This document shows, piece by piece, positions 1 to 18,589 of a stretch of DNA of 64,000 bases (within the stretch, counting starts at the first letter, position 1; every line of letters begins with the position of its first letter). The notes beneath the pieces are model-generated. The model saw only the letters and a program-made list of their open reading frames with translations, was not told the DNA's origin and ran no database searches. The position numbers were made by a program, and so were the translations under genes. The DNA comes from Hyperoplus lanceolatus (taxonomy: Eukaryota; Chordata; Actinopteri; Uranoscopiformes; Ammodytidae), in the NCBI GenBank assembly GCA_026929865.2, contig CM049400.1, positions 16,250,001-16,314,000 of the forward strand, read 5' to 3'.

Positions 1-386
1 GATATATTTGCTGATAAACTTTAAGATTTTAAATGCAAAACTTGTTTTAGTAAGGAAGTATTTCAAAAGGTGGTTGCCCTGTTCAAATACTGCATACAGT
101 TCCTCTTGTGTACGCTAATGATGACCATTAACCCACTCAACCAATCATATGATGACAGGCCTGTCAAGCACATATCACTTTCCCTTAGAGTCTGGAACAA
201 ATAACAACTTTACAATGAATGAATGAGATCTCTCTTCAAGGGCTTCATGTTCCCCCTTTGCCTTATACTGAACCAGAATGTGTTTGCTTGCTTATCTGAA
301 AGCAATGCAACAAAAGGGAACCTTCAAATGAAAGTGAAGTTAAATGTCTAAATTATAAAGTGGCCCACCTGGTTGCAGGTAAGTGT

Positions 387-388
<2 letters not shown>

Positions 389-437
<49 letters not shown>
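389..437. repeat. (AC)n microsatellite
   Basis: About 24 uninterrupted AC dinucleotides. The poly-CysVal and poly-HisThr frames across it are artefacts. Confidence 0.97.
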
Positions 438-442
<5 letters not shown>

Positions 443-1128
443 CAGATAGGAGCTGTCAGTGAACAATATAAGCAGGGCTGAGGCCCAGCCATCACTGCAA
501 CTGCAGGGGGATGCAGACACATACTGATAGTGGTTGACCTGATAAAAGAGAGAGAGAAAAGAGAGAGAGAGAGTGAGAGAACGAAGACCTCCTACCAACA
601 AGGCCACACAGGATCGCTAGATGTTTCTCTTTCATCTGACCCCTCGTCGGCTTCCGTTTGTGTTTGTTCATTTGTTTGTCTGGGTGGAGCAACGCATCTC
701 AATGCCAGTGATAGCAGTGCCCTGGCACACAGCTCTCTGCTAGAACATTCATTTATTTGACATACTGGCCACACATATTGTTCAGTCCACTGGCATCAGT
801 GAATAAGGCTGAAATGGGAGTACACAGTGACTTGTCTTCAACTCGTCCTCCAACCTTTTTCTTTCTTGTCTTTTCTGACTCCTATACTCTGGACAGGTCC
901 CTTCTCTCAGGTTTACAAAGCCACGCTGATGAGACTGACTGGCCCGGGCTCTTAGGGCCAGTAATAATCTCTCTTTAGGAGGCTGAGAGGGTGAAGTGAG
1001 CCATAAGAACCCTTTCTGTCAGCTTTAACCGGCCGGCAGAAAGAAATAGTCATAATTATAGTACTCTCTCTGGCGGGATTTAAATTAAGCTTCCTGGCTG
1101 GGCCCCTATAGACACACACTCTCTTGCT

Positions 1129-1152
1129 CACACACACACACACACACACACA
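1129..1152. repeat. (CA)n microsatellite
   Basis: Twelve CA units in intergenic DNA. Confidence 0.9.
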
Positions 1153-1519
1153 TGCACTTCAATAAAGAGGCACTAATCAATCAGGGGTTCCCTTTGCCAC
1201 GGCTTCATTGGAGCCCCTGTCTGAAAGAAGTACTGACAGCCCTCAACCTCCCAGCATTGTGCGAGGCGACTGATTAGGCTTCTGACTGGCTACCTCAGCC
1301 ACCAGCTAGAAAAGCATGGAGGTTAAAGGGTCTCCGTTTGAAATGGACAAGCGCTGAAAAGTTCTGGACACCTGCTTTCTAAAGTGATGCTTGTCCCTGC
1401 AGCTCTGTCCTCCTTTTTTTGTCTGTTCGCAATTTGAGGGCAACACAGCGGAGAGGGAGAGAGTTGTTTGAGAGAGTAAAAAAAGGGGTAAAATAGGGTA
1501 CCTTGTACATGCGCGCATG

Positions 1520-1624
<105 letters not shown>

Positions 1625-1651
1625 AAAAAAAGTCAAAAGGGGTGGGTAGGG

Positions 1652-1761
<110 letters not shown>

Positions 1762-1906
1762 CTTAAGTTTTGAAGGGGGCTTTGGGCCCAAGGCTGGAAC
1801 AAAGAGGGGACACTCTTTACATGCATAGCCAGACAGAGTATACTGGCCAGCAGCGCTGCCAGCAAATACAGGCCACAAAAACAGACTTAGAGAGAACGGA
1901 AGAAGG

Positions 1907-1914
1907 AAAAAAAA

Positions 1915-1950
<36 letters not shown>
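1907..1950. repeat. A-run followed by (CA)n
   Basis: An 11-A run passes directly into about 16 CA units. Confidence 0.9.

Positions 1951-5936
<3,986 letters not shown>

Positions 5937-5969
<33 letters not shown>
5937..5969. repeat. (AC)n microsatellite
   Basis: About 16 AC units. Confidence 0.93.
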
Positions 5970-6963
<994 letters not shown>

Positions 6964-7357
6964 TCCAAATCAGTTCAGCGTGTGTTCTGTCTATGTTAAA
7001 TATAAACGTGCCTGTGCCTCTGCTCAAACATTAACACCTCTGTAAGCATTGCTCAAGGTCGTGCATTGCTTCATTCATCAACATCACTGCTCGGTCCGTA
7101 TACTATCCGTCCCATATGTCTGAAACTTATTTGATTTTATCATATTTGAACCAGGGTTTGTTTGATATCAATTGTGACAGAGAGTGTATAGTTTTATATT
7201 GAATCTGTTAATCAAAGCTCTCTTAACCCTCTACTGCATGAATTATTTTTTAAACATGAAAAAAATGTTTTAATGTATTTTTATTATTTAAAATAGCTTA
7301 ATTAAGCTAAGTATTAAAAAAAAAATAAAAAAAAATTTATAGGGGGTAGTTGGTAAA

Positions 7358-7377
7358 TTGTTGCCATATGGCAACAA
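7358..7377. repeat. Perfect 20-bp palindrome at the left piggyBac end
   Basis: TTGTTGCCATATGGCAACAA is its own reverse complement. Related copies lie at 15112-15127 and, degenerate, at 14181-14196. Subterminal palindromes in piggyBac elements can be transposase binding sites; that role here is inferred. Confidence 0.85.
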
Positions 7378-9284
7378 TGTGCAGTCAAGGAAAGTACCAA
7401 AATCACAATTTTCCCTAAAAACATTTTTATTGATTTTATTGAATTTTATTAAAATCAAGACCAAACAAAAACAACTTATGATTGTTGAATTGTACAACAA
7501 AATATTCCCACTATTAAATTAAGAAAATTTCGTAAACACCTGTAATAAGACTACGGGACATAATTTCTTTTTCAACAAAAACACATTTATTTCCCATTTG
7601 ATTTCACAGTATCATTCTTTTTCAGTATAATTCATTTAATTTTGTTCTTTTATATTATTTCATTTAGTTTATTTCATTCATTTATTTAAGTTATTTAAAT
7701 TCATTTCATTTAATATTCTATTTGTGGTCATCTTTAGTCATTTTTCATTCATTTCATTTCGTCATCCCTCATTTCACCCCTTGAGAAAGTCCAGGAAGCA
7801 GTTTCTCTCACTGGTGAAGCAGAGGAACACTGCACACTTGGAGCACCTGCTTCTTAAAATGCCTTTGCATCCTGGCATTTTACATCTGCCCTTATCAGAT
7901 GCGTGCAAAGGCCAGTGGTCAGTGTTGTCCCTGCGGACAGGGTCAGGTGGAATGCAGCTGAGTTGTTTTATTGTCTGAATTTATAAGTCCAACAGTGGGA
8001 GATAGGCCTTCTGTGGCATTTGTGACTGGCAGTCTCTTCTGTAGAGAAGCCATGGCTCTACCAGGGTCATGTCTAGCATGTGGAAGACAATTCGGTGGTA
8101 CCATTTCTTTGATCTGATCTTGGTGCGGTGCAGGGCTATCAAAGAATCGAGAAGATCCACTTCCCCCATGCACTTGTTGTACACCGACACAATTTTGGGG
8201 CGTGGGACATGGACCAACTCTTTTGTTTTCTTGTCCCACCTTTGGACTTGTGTGGTGGGGTTTGTTGCAAGAAATGTGCTCAGGAGAGTCACAGGACGGT
8301 TGTCAAACCACTTGACGGACCCCGTCCTTTCGCCTTCATGGCACGATCATCCATGAATGTGCAGCCTGCAAGACGGTTCTGTCTCACAATTGCCGCACTA
8401 TGGGTCTTTTCCTTCTCCAGGAGTATCTGCAGGTCCACACTGCAGAACCAGTTGTCATAAAACAGCTTGTGTGATAGGTTACTAGGGATAGCTGCAGCCA
8501 AGGTTAGGAAAATGTTTCCGCTGGCACCAATGTCCGGGAATCTTGGATGGGGTTGAATGGACCCTGTGTAAACATCAAAGTTGTACACAATGCCATGATG
8601 GTCCGCAAGGACGAAAAACTTGTAGCCCCAGCGCTTCGGCTTCATGGGAATGTACTGCTTCAATGAGCTCTTCCCTTTGAACGGCACCATCTGCTCGTCA
8701 ATGCAGAGCATTTCATCCATAGGGATGCTTCTGAAGCTGTCATTGAGAGAGTTGAGGAGAGGTCTCACCTTGAACAACTTGTCTCCCCCTGGCACCTGTT
8801 TACTGTTGTCAGCGAAGTGCAGATGTCTCTTGATGTTTTCCCATCTATTGACAGTCATGGTACTTGCCACCACATCCACCCTTGTTTGGGGGTTCCAGTA
8901 CAGCCTGGTATTGGGCAAGCCATGGATGGACATATAGAAGCAAACTCCAATGAACTGCTCAAGTTCTGCTTGGTTGACATTGAGAGGTTTAGTGACTTCA
9001 CACTGTAAGGCATACAAATTTGTATGCCTGACTACCTCTTCCAATACTTCTCCATGGAGTAGGCGGTGAAAGTATTGCACTGGTTCTAGTACCCCAGTTG
9101 ACTCTGGCAGTGAGCCCTTTCATTTTGGAACTGGTGGAATGTTTTTTTTGGTCTGCCACGATCACAACCATCAATATAGAAATCATAAATTTTTCTTTCT
9201 ATATTATATATAATAATATACAATATTTTTATTTCTCTAAAGGCTCATACAAATTCATTGTTTTCTCTTTAAATCATTTTTTAA

Positions 9285-12200
9285 ACTGAAATATATTTGT
9301 ACATTGCTGTACTTCACGTTGCAGAGAATTCCATACTTTCACTCCTACCACTGAAGTACACATTTGCTTTGCTGTTGTCCTTGCAACTTGATTCTTAAAG
9401 TGTCCTTTTCGTCTTCCTTCATTTTCTATAAGGATAAACAGATTTTGAAGATTTGCTGGCAGTACTTTATTTTTTTTGCTTTAAACATAACAATAAGTGT
9501 CTGCAATTCGACCAATTCTTTAAATTTTTAAAGTTTAGAGTGAAAAAATAAGATATTTGTGTTCTCTCTATAACCAGTTTTAAATATAATTCTTATTATT
9601 CTCTTTTGTAGCAGATAGAGTGACTTTGTGTTGCTTTGGTATGTGTTTACCCACACCTCCACACAGTAGCTGATGCAGGGCAACACTAGCGCACAATACA
9701 GGGTTCTCAATGCCTTATAATCTAACACATATTTTACTTTATTTAATACAAAAGTACTCGTACTAGTATATTTTTTTCTGTATGTGTGAGATATGTGGTT
9801 TCCACGTCAGCGCTTCATCTAGGAGCACACCCAAAAACCTAATTTCCTTCACTCTTTCAATGATTGTTCCTGCTATAGATAGTACAGTACTTTCATCTTT
9901 TTTTCTATTACCGAAAAGCATGAACTTCGTTTTCTTTAAATCTAAAAATAGTCTGTTAATATCAAACCATTCCTTCAGTTTGACCATTTCTTGTTCCATA
10001 CTTTTTACTAATTCATTTAAATCATTTCCAGAAAGGTAAAAGTTTGTATCATCTGCGAATAGAACAAAATTCAGTAACTTAGATACATCACAGATGTCGT
10101 TAATGTAAAGTATAAATAATATCGGTCCTAAAACTGAACCTTGGGGTATCCCACATAGAATTTGCATATTATTTGATTTGTTATCGTTATACTGAACATA
10201 CTGTTGTCTTTTGTTCAAATAACTACTTAACCAATCCAATACTATTCCTCTCACGCCATATAATTGTAGTTTTGATAGCAAAATTGAATGATCTATTGTA
10301 TCGAATGCTTTCTTTAAGTCGATAAATACACCTATTGTATGCTTCTTATTGTCAGTTGCATTTACTACGTCCTCAACTATATTCATGACTGCAGAAGCAG
10401 TAGATCTCCCAGAACGGAATCCATACTGACTCTCGTTCAACAGCTGCTTCTTTTCAATAAAATCATCTAATTTTTGAACAAAAATCTTTTCAAGGATTTT
10501 AGAAAATTGAGATAATAACGAAACTGGTCTATAATTTGTAAACATATGCTTATCACCATCCTTGTAAAGTGGGAACACCTTTGCTACCTTCATCCTATTA
10601 GGGAAAACCCCTGTTTGAAAAGAAAGATTGGATATGTAACTTAAAGGTTTAACAATGCAATCAATGGTTTTTTTCACAATGAACATATCTAACCCGTCCG
10701 TATCTGTAGATGTCTTGTTTTTTAATTTATTTACAATGGATAGAATTTTGTTTTCATTAATGTTTCCAAGAAACATTGATTGTAATACTCTACTCCCCCT
10801 TATCCCTCCATCCTGTGGCCGTGCGTTATGTTTATCAATATTTTCTGCTAGCTTGGACCCCACATTCACAAAAAAGGAATTCAATTCATGTACTACTTTG
10901 TTTAAGTTCTCAATTTTCTTATTATTCTCGTTTATGAAATGTTGTGGTATACCGGCCTGACCTGAAGTAGGCCTACTTTTCCCAATCAGCCTATTCAAAA
11001 TATTCCATGTTCCTTTTATATCAGTTTTGTTTTTTTCTAAAAGGCTACCAAAATAATCTTTTTTCGCTTGTCTCATTATTGTTGTTAATTTATTTTTATA
11101 CAACTTATACTTCATTTCTGCTTCTTCTGACCTACATTTTATAAAATCTCTATAAAGTTTATTCTTCTTTTTGCATGCATTCTGTAGTCCCCTTGTGATC
11201 CAAAGGCTTTTGCCAAAGCGGTCCTTATACTTACACTGCACATATGGACAATGCCTTTCATATAAGGTGAGATATTTATCTAGAAAAGCCTCATATGCAT
11301 CGTTTACTTCCCCGACATAAACCTCTTTCCAATCTTGCTTACTCAAGTCATTTCTAAATTCACAAATTGCTTCATCGGTCCTTTTTCTGACATATTTAGT
11401 CCTACAGCCTACTTCTTTCTCAGTGGCTATTTGACAATCCAACACAGAAAAGACAGGTAAATGGTCACTTATGTCATTGATCAACAAGCCACTCTTGGTT
11501 TTACTCTCTAAAATATTTGTAAAGATATGGTCGATCAATGTCGAACATGTTGATGTTATCCGAGTTGGCTTGGTGATCAATGGGTACAACCCTCTACTGT
11601 ATAGCATCTCCAAATAGTCACTAGCTGGTACTTGTCTATGCAGACTCAACAAATCAATGTTTATGTCCCCACACAAAATATACATTTTCTTTTCGTTAAG
11701 CTGACACAACACTTTTTCTAGATGTTCATTAAATGTTTCTATTTTTGACCCAGGTGTTCTGTAAATACATGTAACAACAGCATTCCTCTTATTTTCCATA
11801 TCAATCTCCACTGTAACACATTCAAATAAATCATTAATGGCTGTTGTCATACATTCTACAATTCTGCATTTCAAATCAGTGGTCACAAATAAGGCAACAC
11901 CGCCTCCCCTCTTATCTCTTCTACTGCAATGATGCAGTTCATAACCTTCCATAAATAAATCTACACCTCGATCTTCATCAAGCCATGTTTCTGACAGCGC
12001 TATTACTGAAAATGCATGTTTAAAAGACCTTATGTATTCCTGGATCTTGGCAAAATTTGCATACAAGCTCCTACAATTAAAATGTATGACTGAACAATTG
12101 TTATCCAGGTTAACTGTGTCATTAAAGTTTTCTTCTGTATAGTAATCACACATGGAATCAATTGAGTTGAAACAGTTGTTTTCTGGATCAATATTGCATT

Positions 12201-12288
12201 CAAAATCATATAACTTGTAGTCTGTGTATTCAGATCTTAACAGTGTATGGCCCCCTGTAGGCACGGGCAAATCCGTCTCAGTCATCAT
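9285..12288 (-). pseudogene. LINE ORF2: APE endonuclease plus reverse transcriptase
   Basis: An open frame of 841 codons (12288-9763). The N-terminal AP-endonuclease-like domain shows FNCRSL, LSETWLDE, the GDIN motif and SDHLPVF at about residues 65-280. The reverse transcriptase (about 520-800) has YRPVSLLS, the catalytic Asp motif DLKKAFDTIDH, IPQGSVLGP and the FADD box. The frame breaks in an A-run near 9770-9777. The C-terminal region continues in another frame through 9728-9528 (VEVWVNTY) and further, to WNSLQREVQQC near 9310. It is almost intact, so the insertion is probably young relative to other repeats here, but this copy is not functional as read. Confidence 0.88.
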
Positions 12289-12987
12289 TTTCTATTATCT
12301 ATTTCTATTAGTTAGATAACATGCCCATGCCAATAAGACTGCGGGTGCAGGCCATTCCCTCAAACCAGAAGCAGAAATCACCAAATCTTTTCGGTATAAC
12401 TGTTGCATCCACGGCGCAAATAGGCACTCCTGCCCGCATCCACCACACAGTCCCATAAAGAAACTATAAAATATAGGCCTACATCAAGCAACAAGTGCAA
12501 CCAGGTTGAGAACAAAATAAATAATTTAGTCCACAATAAGTCCAAAGTGAAAATAAAAAATAGGCTTAGCTGCAATCCTGAGAAAAAAAGATCTGGGGGA
12601 AGTCCCCGCGGCAGAAAACGAATGTAGGCCTATATAGGCCTATGAAAAAGCAGCGGTAGCAGAGGCAGTGTGGTTTTAACAGTTTATAGAGCTTGAGCCT
12701 GTGTCTCCATGGAAGCATTATAGATCCAGAGCAATTAACAGAAAATATAGGCCTACTATATACAGTCATAATGAAGGTGGAAAAGTGCTTCATACCTCGT
12801 TCCAATAGGCGCGCAGAACTCCATTCAAAACTTAAAAGACATAGAACTAAGAGGATAGAGGCTTTTCGAACGCCCTTCAAAAGAAGTAGAAAATAGAATG
12901 AATATCCAGCCAAAAACGTGGCTAATCTTCTGGTCTTCACCTGGCACGGAATTCCTATATTACCCAAAAGCATATTTGGCATCATCT
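12289..12987 (-). other. LINE inter-ORF region
   Basis: About 700 bases between ORF1 and ORF2 of the LINE without a convincing frame. It includes several TAGGCCTA words. ORF2 may originally have started further upstream. Confidence 0.5.
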
Positions 12988-13722
12988 TCATTTGTAGCGG
13001 TCCAGGTCTTTCAGCTCCCTAATCATCAACACTTTCTCCGTTTCAGGCGAGGGGGCATTCAACCTTATCAACACCTTGCAATCTCTAGTCCAGGTTGCCT
13101 TTATTTTGTGTTCCTTCCATAGCTGCTGTGCTACTCTAGCAATCTCAGCATTTTTAGATGTTAGGTGTTCGTTGATGTACACTGCCGTGCCTTTGAGCTT
13201 TTTCCCCTGCATCAATAGCTCTGTTTTGTGTTTACGACTCACAAAACACATTATGATTCTGGGCTTGATCGCGCGGTCCTTACTTGGTAGAATGTGACAA
13301 GCTGCGATGTTGCTCTTGTCCAGGTGGATGTTCCTACTTTGAAGAAAGGATATTACCTGCGATTCGACCGATTCTTGATCTTGCGAACTTAAACTTTCCT
13401 CGCCGTCTCTCTTGGTCGCCGCGGCAGCATACGTCCTCGGTTTAACATCAAGGCCGCTTATTATTACATCTTCTTTGCGGGTGAACAGTTCCATGTCTTG
13501 GATTTTACGTTCCAGTTCATCCATCTTCAACACTTTGTTTTCAAGTACAGCAATCCTGCGATCTTTTGCAGCCATACTTTCTCTGAGTTCTTTGACTTCT
13601 GCCAAAATGTTTGTGATCTCAGTTTGCTTTGCTGCAACGTCTCTTATATCTAGCGTCAATTTCTTCAGTGTTTCATTCATTTCTCTTATTGTTTCTTCCC
13701 TCGTTACCTTCCTTGTAGTCAT
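12988..13722 (-). CDS. LINE ORF1 protein (coiled coil, RNA-binding type)
   Basis: A 244-residue open frame. The start chosen is MTTRKVTREE; the open frame extends further upstream but there it reads the interrupted piggyBac transposase. Residues about 10-75 are a heptad-rich coiled coil (TLKKLTLDIRDVAAKQTEI and following). The C-terminal half has the layout of LINE ORF1 proteins with an RRM-like and C-terminal domain (VIISGLDV, ACHILPSKD, YINEHLTSKNAEI). Such proteins coat the LINE RNA. It is apparently intact. It could be called an L1-type ORF1 by similarity, but the partner ORF2 is CR1/L2/Jockey-like. Confidence 0.75.
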   Translation of the reverse strand: MTTRKVTREETIREMNETLKKLTLDIRDVAAKQTEITNILAEVKELRESMAAKDRRIAVLENKVLKMDELERKIQDMELFTRKEDVIISGLDVKPRTYAAAATKRDGEESLSSQDQESVESQVISFLQSRNIHLDKSNIAACHILPSKDRAIKPRIIMCFVSRKHKTELLMQGKKLKGTAVYINEHLTSKNAEIARVAQQLWKEHKIKATWTRDCKVLIRLNAPSPETEKVLMIRELKDLDRYK

Positions 13723-13992
13723 TGTAGCCTCTAAGTTCCACAATAATATTAGTTTGACTTGCCAATTAAGACATATATCGATAGAATCAACAAACCATAG
13801 AGGAGCCGCGAGCTGCAGCTGCGTTGCAGCTGAGCCTGAGCCTGATTCTGAGTCTGAAATGTTCTCATCCAGGTTTGTTTCCATCTCATTGTCTTCCTCA
13901 CTGTCCACTAACTCGTCCTCACTCTCCTCCGGTGGAAGAGCCAACTCTGCCCTTTTCTGTTTGACTCTCCCGTAGAAAAAGCTGGCTCTCAT

Positions 13993-15130
13993 GTTCTATG
14001 GATAAAATCCAGATTTTTATTACAATGTCTACAATTACAAAACATAAATAAAAATAATGTTTTTCCCTTTTTTAAAATAAGCTAAAATTATAAACATAGT
14101 CTCAGATTACCATAGTGAACTATATAAGTCAATTGCAGTACAATACGTTGAATGCACAAATCCCATCCAAATTTGCATATTGTTGCCATATGGAAACAAA
14201 TGTATTTTAGCCTTGTACAAAAAAATTATAATATCTAAACTTGTTTTAATGATGAAAATGGAAAGGTAACTTACCTCAGATAGTATTTAGATTTTTTTTC
14301 TTGGTGAAATAGCGTTGGAAAATTTAACAATATGTCAAATTTTGGAGGCCTCAGACCATCGCCTTCACAGTGACAATAGCTGTATCCCATTACAGAGACC
14401 CCATCCTTGGAAGGACGCGGTCTCGCGGTCTATGAAGGCCATAGCCTGTGAAGGCCGATTCCAAGGCCAACGAGCGTTGTTAAACGAGACGGTCTCCGCA
14501 GGTCTGCGTTTCACTCTGTTTATGAGCATTTCCGGTTCGCGTAACAAGCCGTTACCTTGCATGACGACTCGCCACTCCTGTGCTGCCTAGCAACCCTGAT
14601 TGCTGCCAACGGAAACAGCCTTGTCAACGGAGGAAAAAAGAAAAAGAAGTTGCCTACCAGACGAAAAAGATAAAAGTTAAGAAGATGGAGCAACACGTTG
14701 CTGTTTTGTTATTTTCAATTTTATTTTATGCCATCTCTGAAAAAAACGCAATGAATCTTGGGATATGTTGGGCCGCGAAGGATACATCTGATGCAGCCTT
14801 CAAAAACGTGAAACAAAGGCTGCATTTCTCGGCCGCATATGAGGAGCCTTGCAAGGAGCCTTGCAAATGGAACAACCTTTGCGCACCGCTATGATGCAAT
14901 CGGTCTTCAAATGCAGCCTTCTTAGGCCACAATCCCTATATTGAGATTCACCCAATGAGTCGACGGAAAAGAGGGGGAGCATACAGGATTTCCTGGTCAT
15001 GTGACCTCAAAATTATTTGTTCTTCAAAGTAAAAGCTACCCTTTTCACAACTAAACAGGAAAACATGGAGTTTATGATAGACACTTTTATTTAAATGCAG
15101 ATAAAGTAATTGTTGCCATATGGCAACGTT
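13993..15130. other. 5' terminal region of the piggyBac, possibly with a further insertion
   Basis: About 1.1 kb between the transposase start and the right terminal repeat. The middle (about 14345-14945) differs in composition, is more GC-rich, and contains repeated GCAGCCTTC and AAGGAGCCTTGCA words in both orientations. It looks like another interspersed element, but I could not define matching ends. Confidence 0.4.
15112..15127. repeat. Subterminal palindrome at the right piggyBac end
   Basis: GTTGCCATATGGCAAC, identical to the core of the left-end palindrome and 16 bases from the terminal inverted repeat end. Confidence 0.8.
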
Positions 15131-15147
15131 ATGCAGTAGAGGGTTAA

Positions 15148-15975
<828 letters not shown>

Positions 15976-16039
15976 ACCTAGCCTATATGTAAAATATATA
16001 GGCCTATATGTAAAATATTTTTTTTTTATATATATATAT

Positions 16040-17280
16040 ATAATCACTTTTCACTCTGAGCCACTTTTTACATATGCTCCCCTCTTAGGGAGCTAACATG
16101 ATTTATCACTCAAATTTACACATTTCCCATTAATTCAGAATGTTTCCTAGAAATGGGCTTTAGCAGAATTTTTTCAAGACAAAGGGCAGTGAAAATAAGA
16201 TTGTTTTAAAAAAAGTTGTCATGTGGCTCACTTTACCCCAGCTGTGGGGTAAACTGGTCCACTTATTTTGTCCACTCTGAAACTACCATAACAACACATA
16301 TTGTAACAGTAAGAATCCTGAAAGCTAGCCACTTATTCCATAACTAATGTCGGACTAGTAAAAGAATGATGGGGTTTGGTCAATTAAGCAAAGCAAATTT
16401 TCTAAACACTTGAAAGTAACTCTGGACAAAATCAAATACAACATATTATAATTCAAAAGGTTTTAATATGATTCAAATGAAAGATAGAACCAGGTAGATT
16501 AGAACACAGTCTGGGGGTCAGAACACAGGACCCTTAGAGCCAGCTTGTGTCTGGGGGTCAAAGCATAGGAAAATCAGAACCAGCGAGAACAGCCTGGGAC
16601 TCAGAACACAGGCGAAGACCCAACTGGATTATAACATCAGCCTGTCATACTCTTCAACTAGGCCTACTCTACATTCCAGCCCTGAAGGTTACAGGGAAAG
16701 ATGAGAAGGTGCTCTTTCTGTGTGGTTGCCCCAGGTCGTCTTCCTGGTGTATTTCCTTGGCATGATGGCTTTTCTAAAATGTGTATGACATTAAAATAAA
16801 GCATATGTTATGTAATATATGTTTAAGACTAAACTTAACTTGTGCCTAATGGTGGGGGAAAGTGAGACAGTGGCTCACTTTCCCCCACAGCATTTGGCTC
16901 ACTTTCCCCCACCACCACAATTTGAGAAAGAACTACCTCTCTTAGCATTGCAGGCTAATCTTCAGTTATCAGCATCACATGGTTTCATATGTTGGTAATT
17001 CATCAACACGTATGATAAAAGTTTTTCTACGTGAATACATTTGCTTTGGCACAACAGTTGATTAAGTTGACAGCAAGAACATTTACTTTTACATGCAAAA
17101 TAGCCTACCTATTTTGGTGAAAAAAAACATGCTAACCACAGCACCATGAGGTCCTCTCTTTCAGGGCCATGGGGAAATGAGAGGGGCTTGAAAACATATA
17201 TCTCACATGACCACAAATGTTTTCCATTGCCTAGATACAGAGGTGGCTCACATTACCCGATGCCTCAGATTCCCCCGTTC
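16040..17280. repeat. Region with repeated GGCTCACTTTMCCCC blocks
   Basis: The word GGCTCACTTT followed by CCCC recurs at about 16223, 16873 and 16897, with looser copies near 16055 and 17243. It is partly arranged as inverted repeats: TTTACCCC/GGGGTAAA near 16230-16252, and a 15-bp perfect stem at 16852-16888. No coding frame. It is probably a decayed repetitive element of unknown family. Confidence 0.5.
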
Positions 17281-17288
17281 TCCCCTGT

Positions 17289-17290
<2 letters not shown>

Positions 17291-17342
<52 letters not shown>

Positions 17343-17372
17343 ATTATTATTTTTTTTTTTTTTTTTTTTTGC
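17291..17372. repeat. (TA)n followed by poly-T
   Basis: About 25 TA units, then a T-run of about 22 bases. Confidence 0.95.
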
Positions 17373-18375
<1,003 letters not shown>

Positions 18376-18589
18376 TGCCCACAAACAGAAATAAACATTC
18401 CACGCATCTTTCAGTCTGTCACTCACTTTTTGCTAAGATTTCAGGATGGATTGGGGGTGGCTCATATTATTTTCGTTTTTGAATTAAAGTTGTCTGATAC
18501 AATTTATTTCAGTCTTTTATTAATAGTACGTTTTTTATAAGAAAAACTTTAATCTCACTCCCAATTTCCCACTCCCTCGAGAACCAGGT

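Larger units (their letters stand above)
9190..13780 (-). mobile_element. Non-LTR retrotransposon (CR1/L2/Jockey-like) inserted in the piggyBac
   Basis: A minus-strand two-ORF LINE lies wholly within the piggyBac transposase gene. ORF1 (12988-13722) is followed by about 0.7 kb and then ORF2 with endonuclease and reverse transcriptase. The 3' end is an AT-rich tail (TATTATATATAATATAG on the minus strand) near 9190-9230. The flanking transposase sequence on both sides contains a GATT(T)CTAT..GAT motif, which could be a decayed target-site duplication. The boundaries are estimates to about 30 bases. The family is assigned from domain layout only. Confidence 0.85.
7774..13992 (-). pseudogene. piggyBac transposase, interrupted by LINE and frameshifted
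   Basis: Minus strand, in pieces. The N-terminus (13992 to about 13790) starts MRASFFYGRVKQKRAEL and is followed by an acidic, Asp/Glu/Ser-rich stretch usual for PGBD-type transposases. The gene is then broken by the LINE. It resumes at about 9186-8320 with the DDE-type core: the first catalytic Asp is in VLADHHG and the second in FYDNWF. A one-base shift in a G-run near 8320 moves to the frame at 8292-7981, which carries the third Asp in GEVDLLD. Another shift near 7960 leads to the C-terminal cysteine-rich zinc domain (CKMPGCKG, then CSKC and LCF) ending at 7774. All three catalytic Asp are still readable, but there are at least two frameshifts and a stop near 9110. Confidence 0.88.
7227..15143 (-). 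mobile_element. piggyBac-superfamily DNA transposon with a nested LINE
   Basis: Both ends are visible. TTAA (7223-7226) is followed by CCCTCTACTGCAT, and ATGCAGTAGAGGG (15131-15143) is followed by TTAA. That gives a perfect 13-bp terminal inverted repeat with the TTAA target duplication specific to piggyBac-type elements. Palindromes built on GTTGCCATATGGCAAC lie near both ends. The minus-strand transposase gene inside is split by a non-LTR retrotransposon of about 4.6 kb, which explains the unusual total length of 7.9 kb. Frameshifts in the transposase and the LINE insertion make the copy dead, although its ends could still be recognised in trans. Confidence 0.93.

Noticed and set aside
8069..8460. 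Plus-strand frames over the piggyBac
   Set aside because: Shadows of the minus-strand transposase, whose motifs are unmistakable.
14580..14894. 104-codon frame inside the piggyBac 5' region
   Set aside because: Lies in repeat-like sequence and matches no transposase domain.
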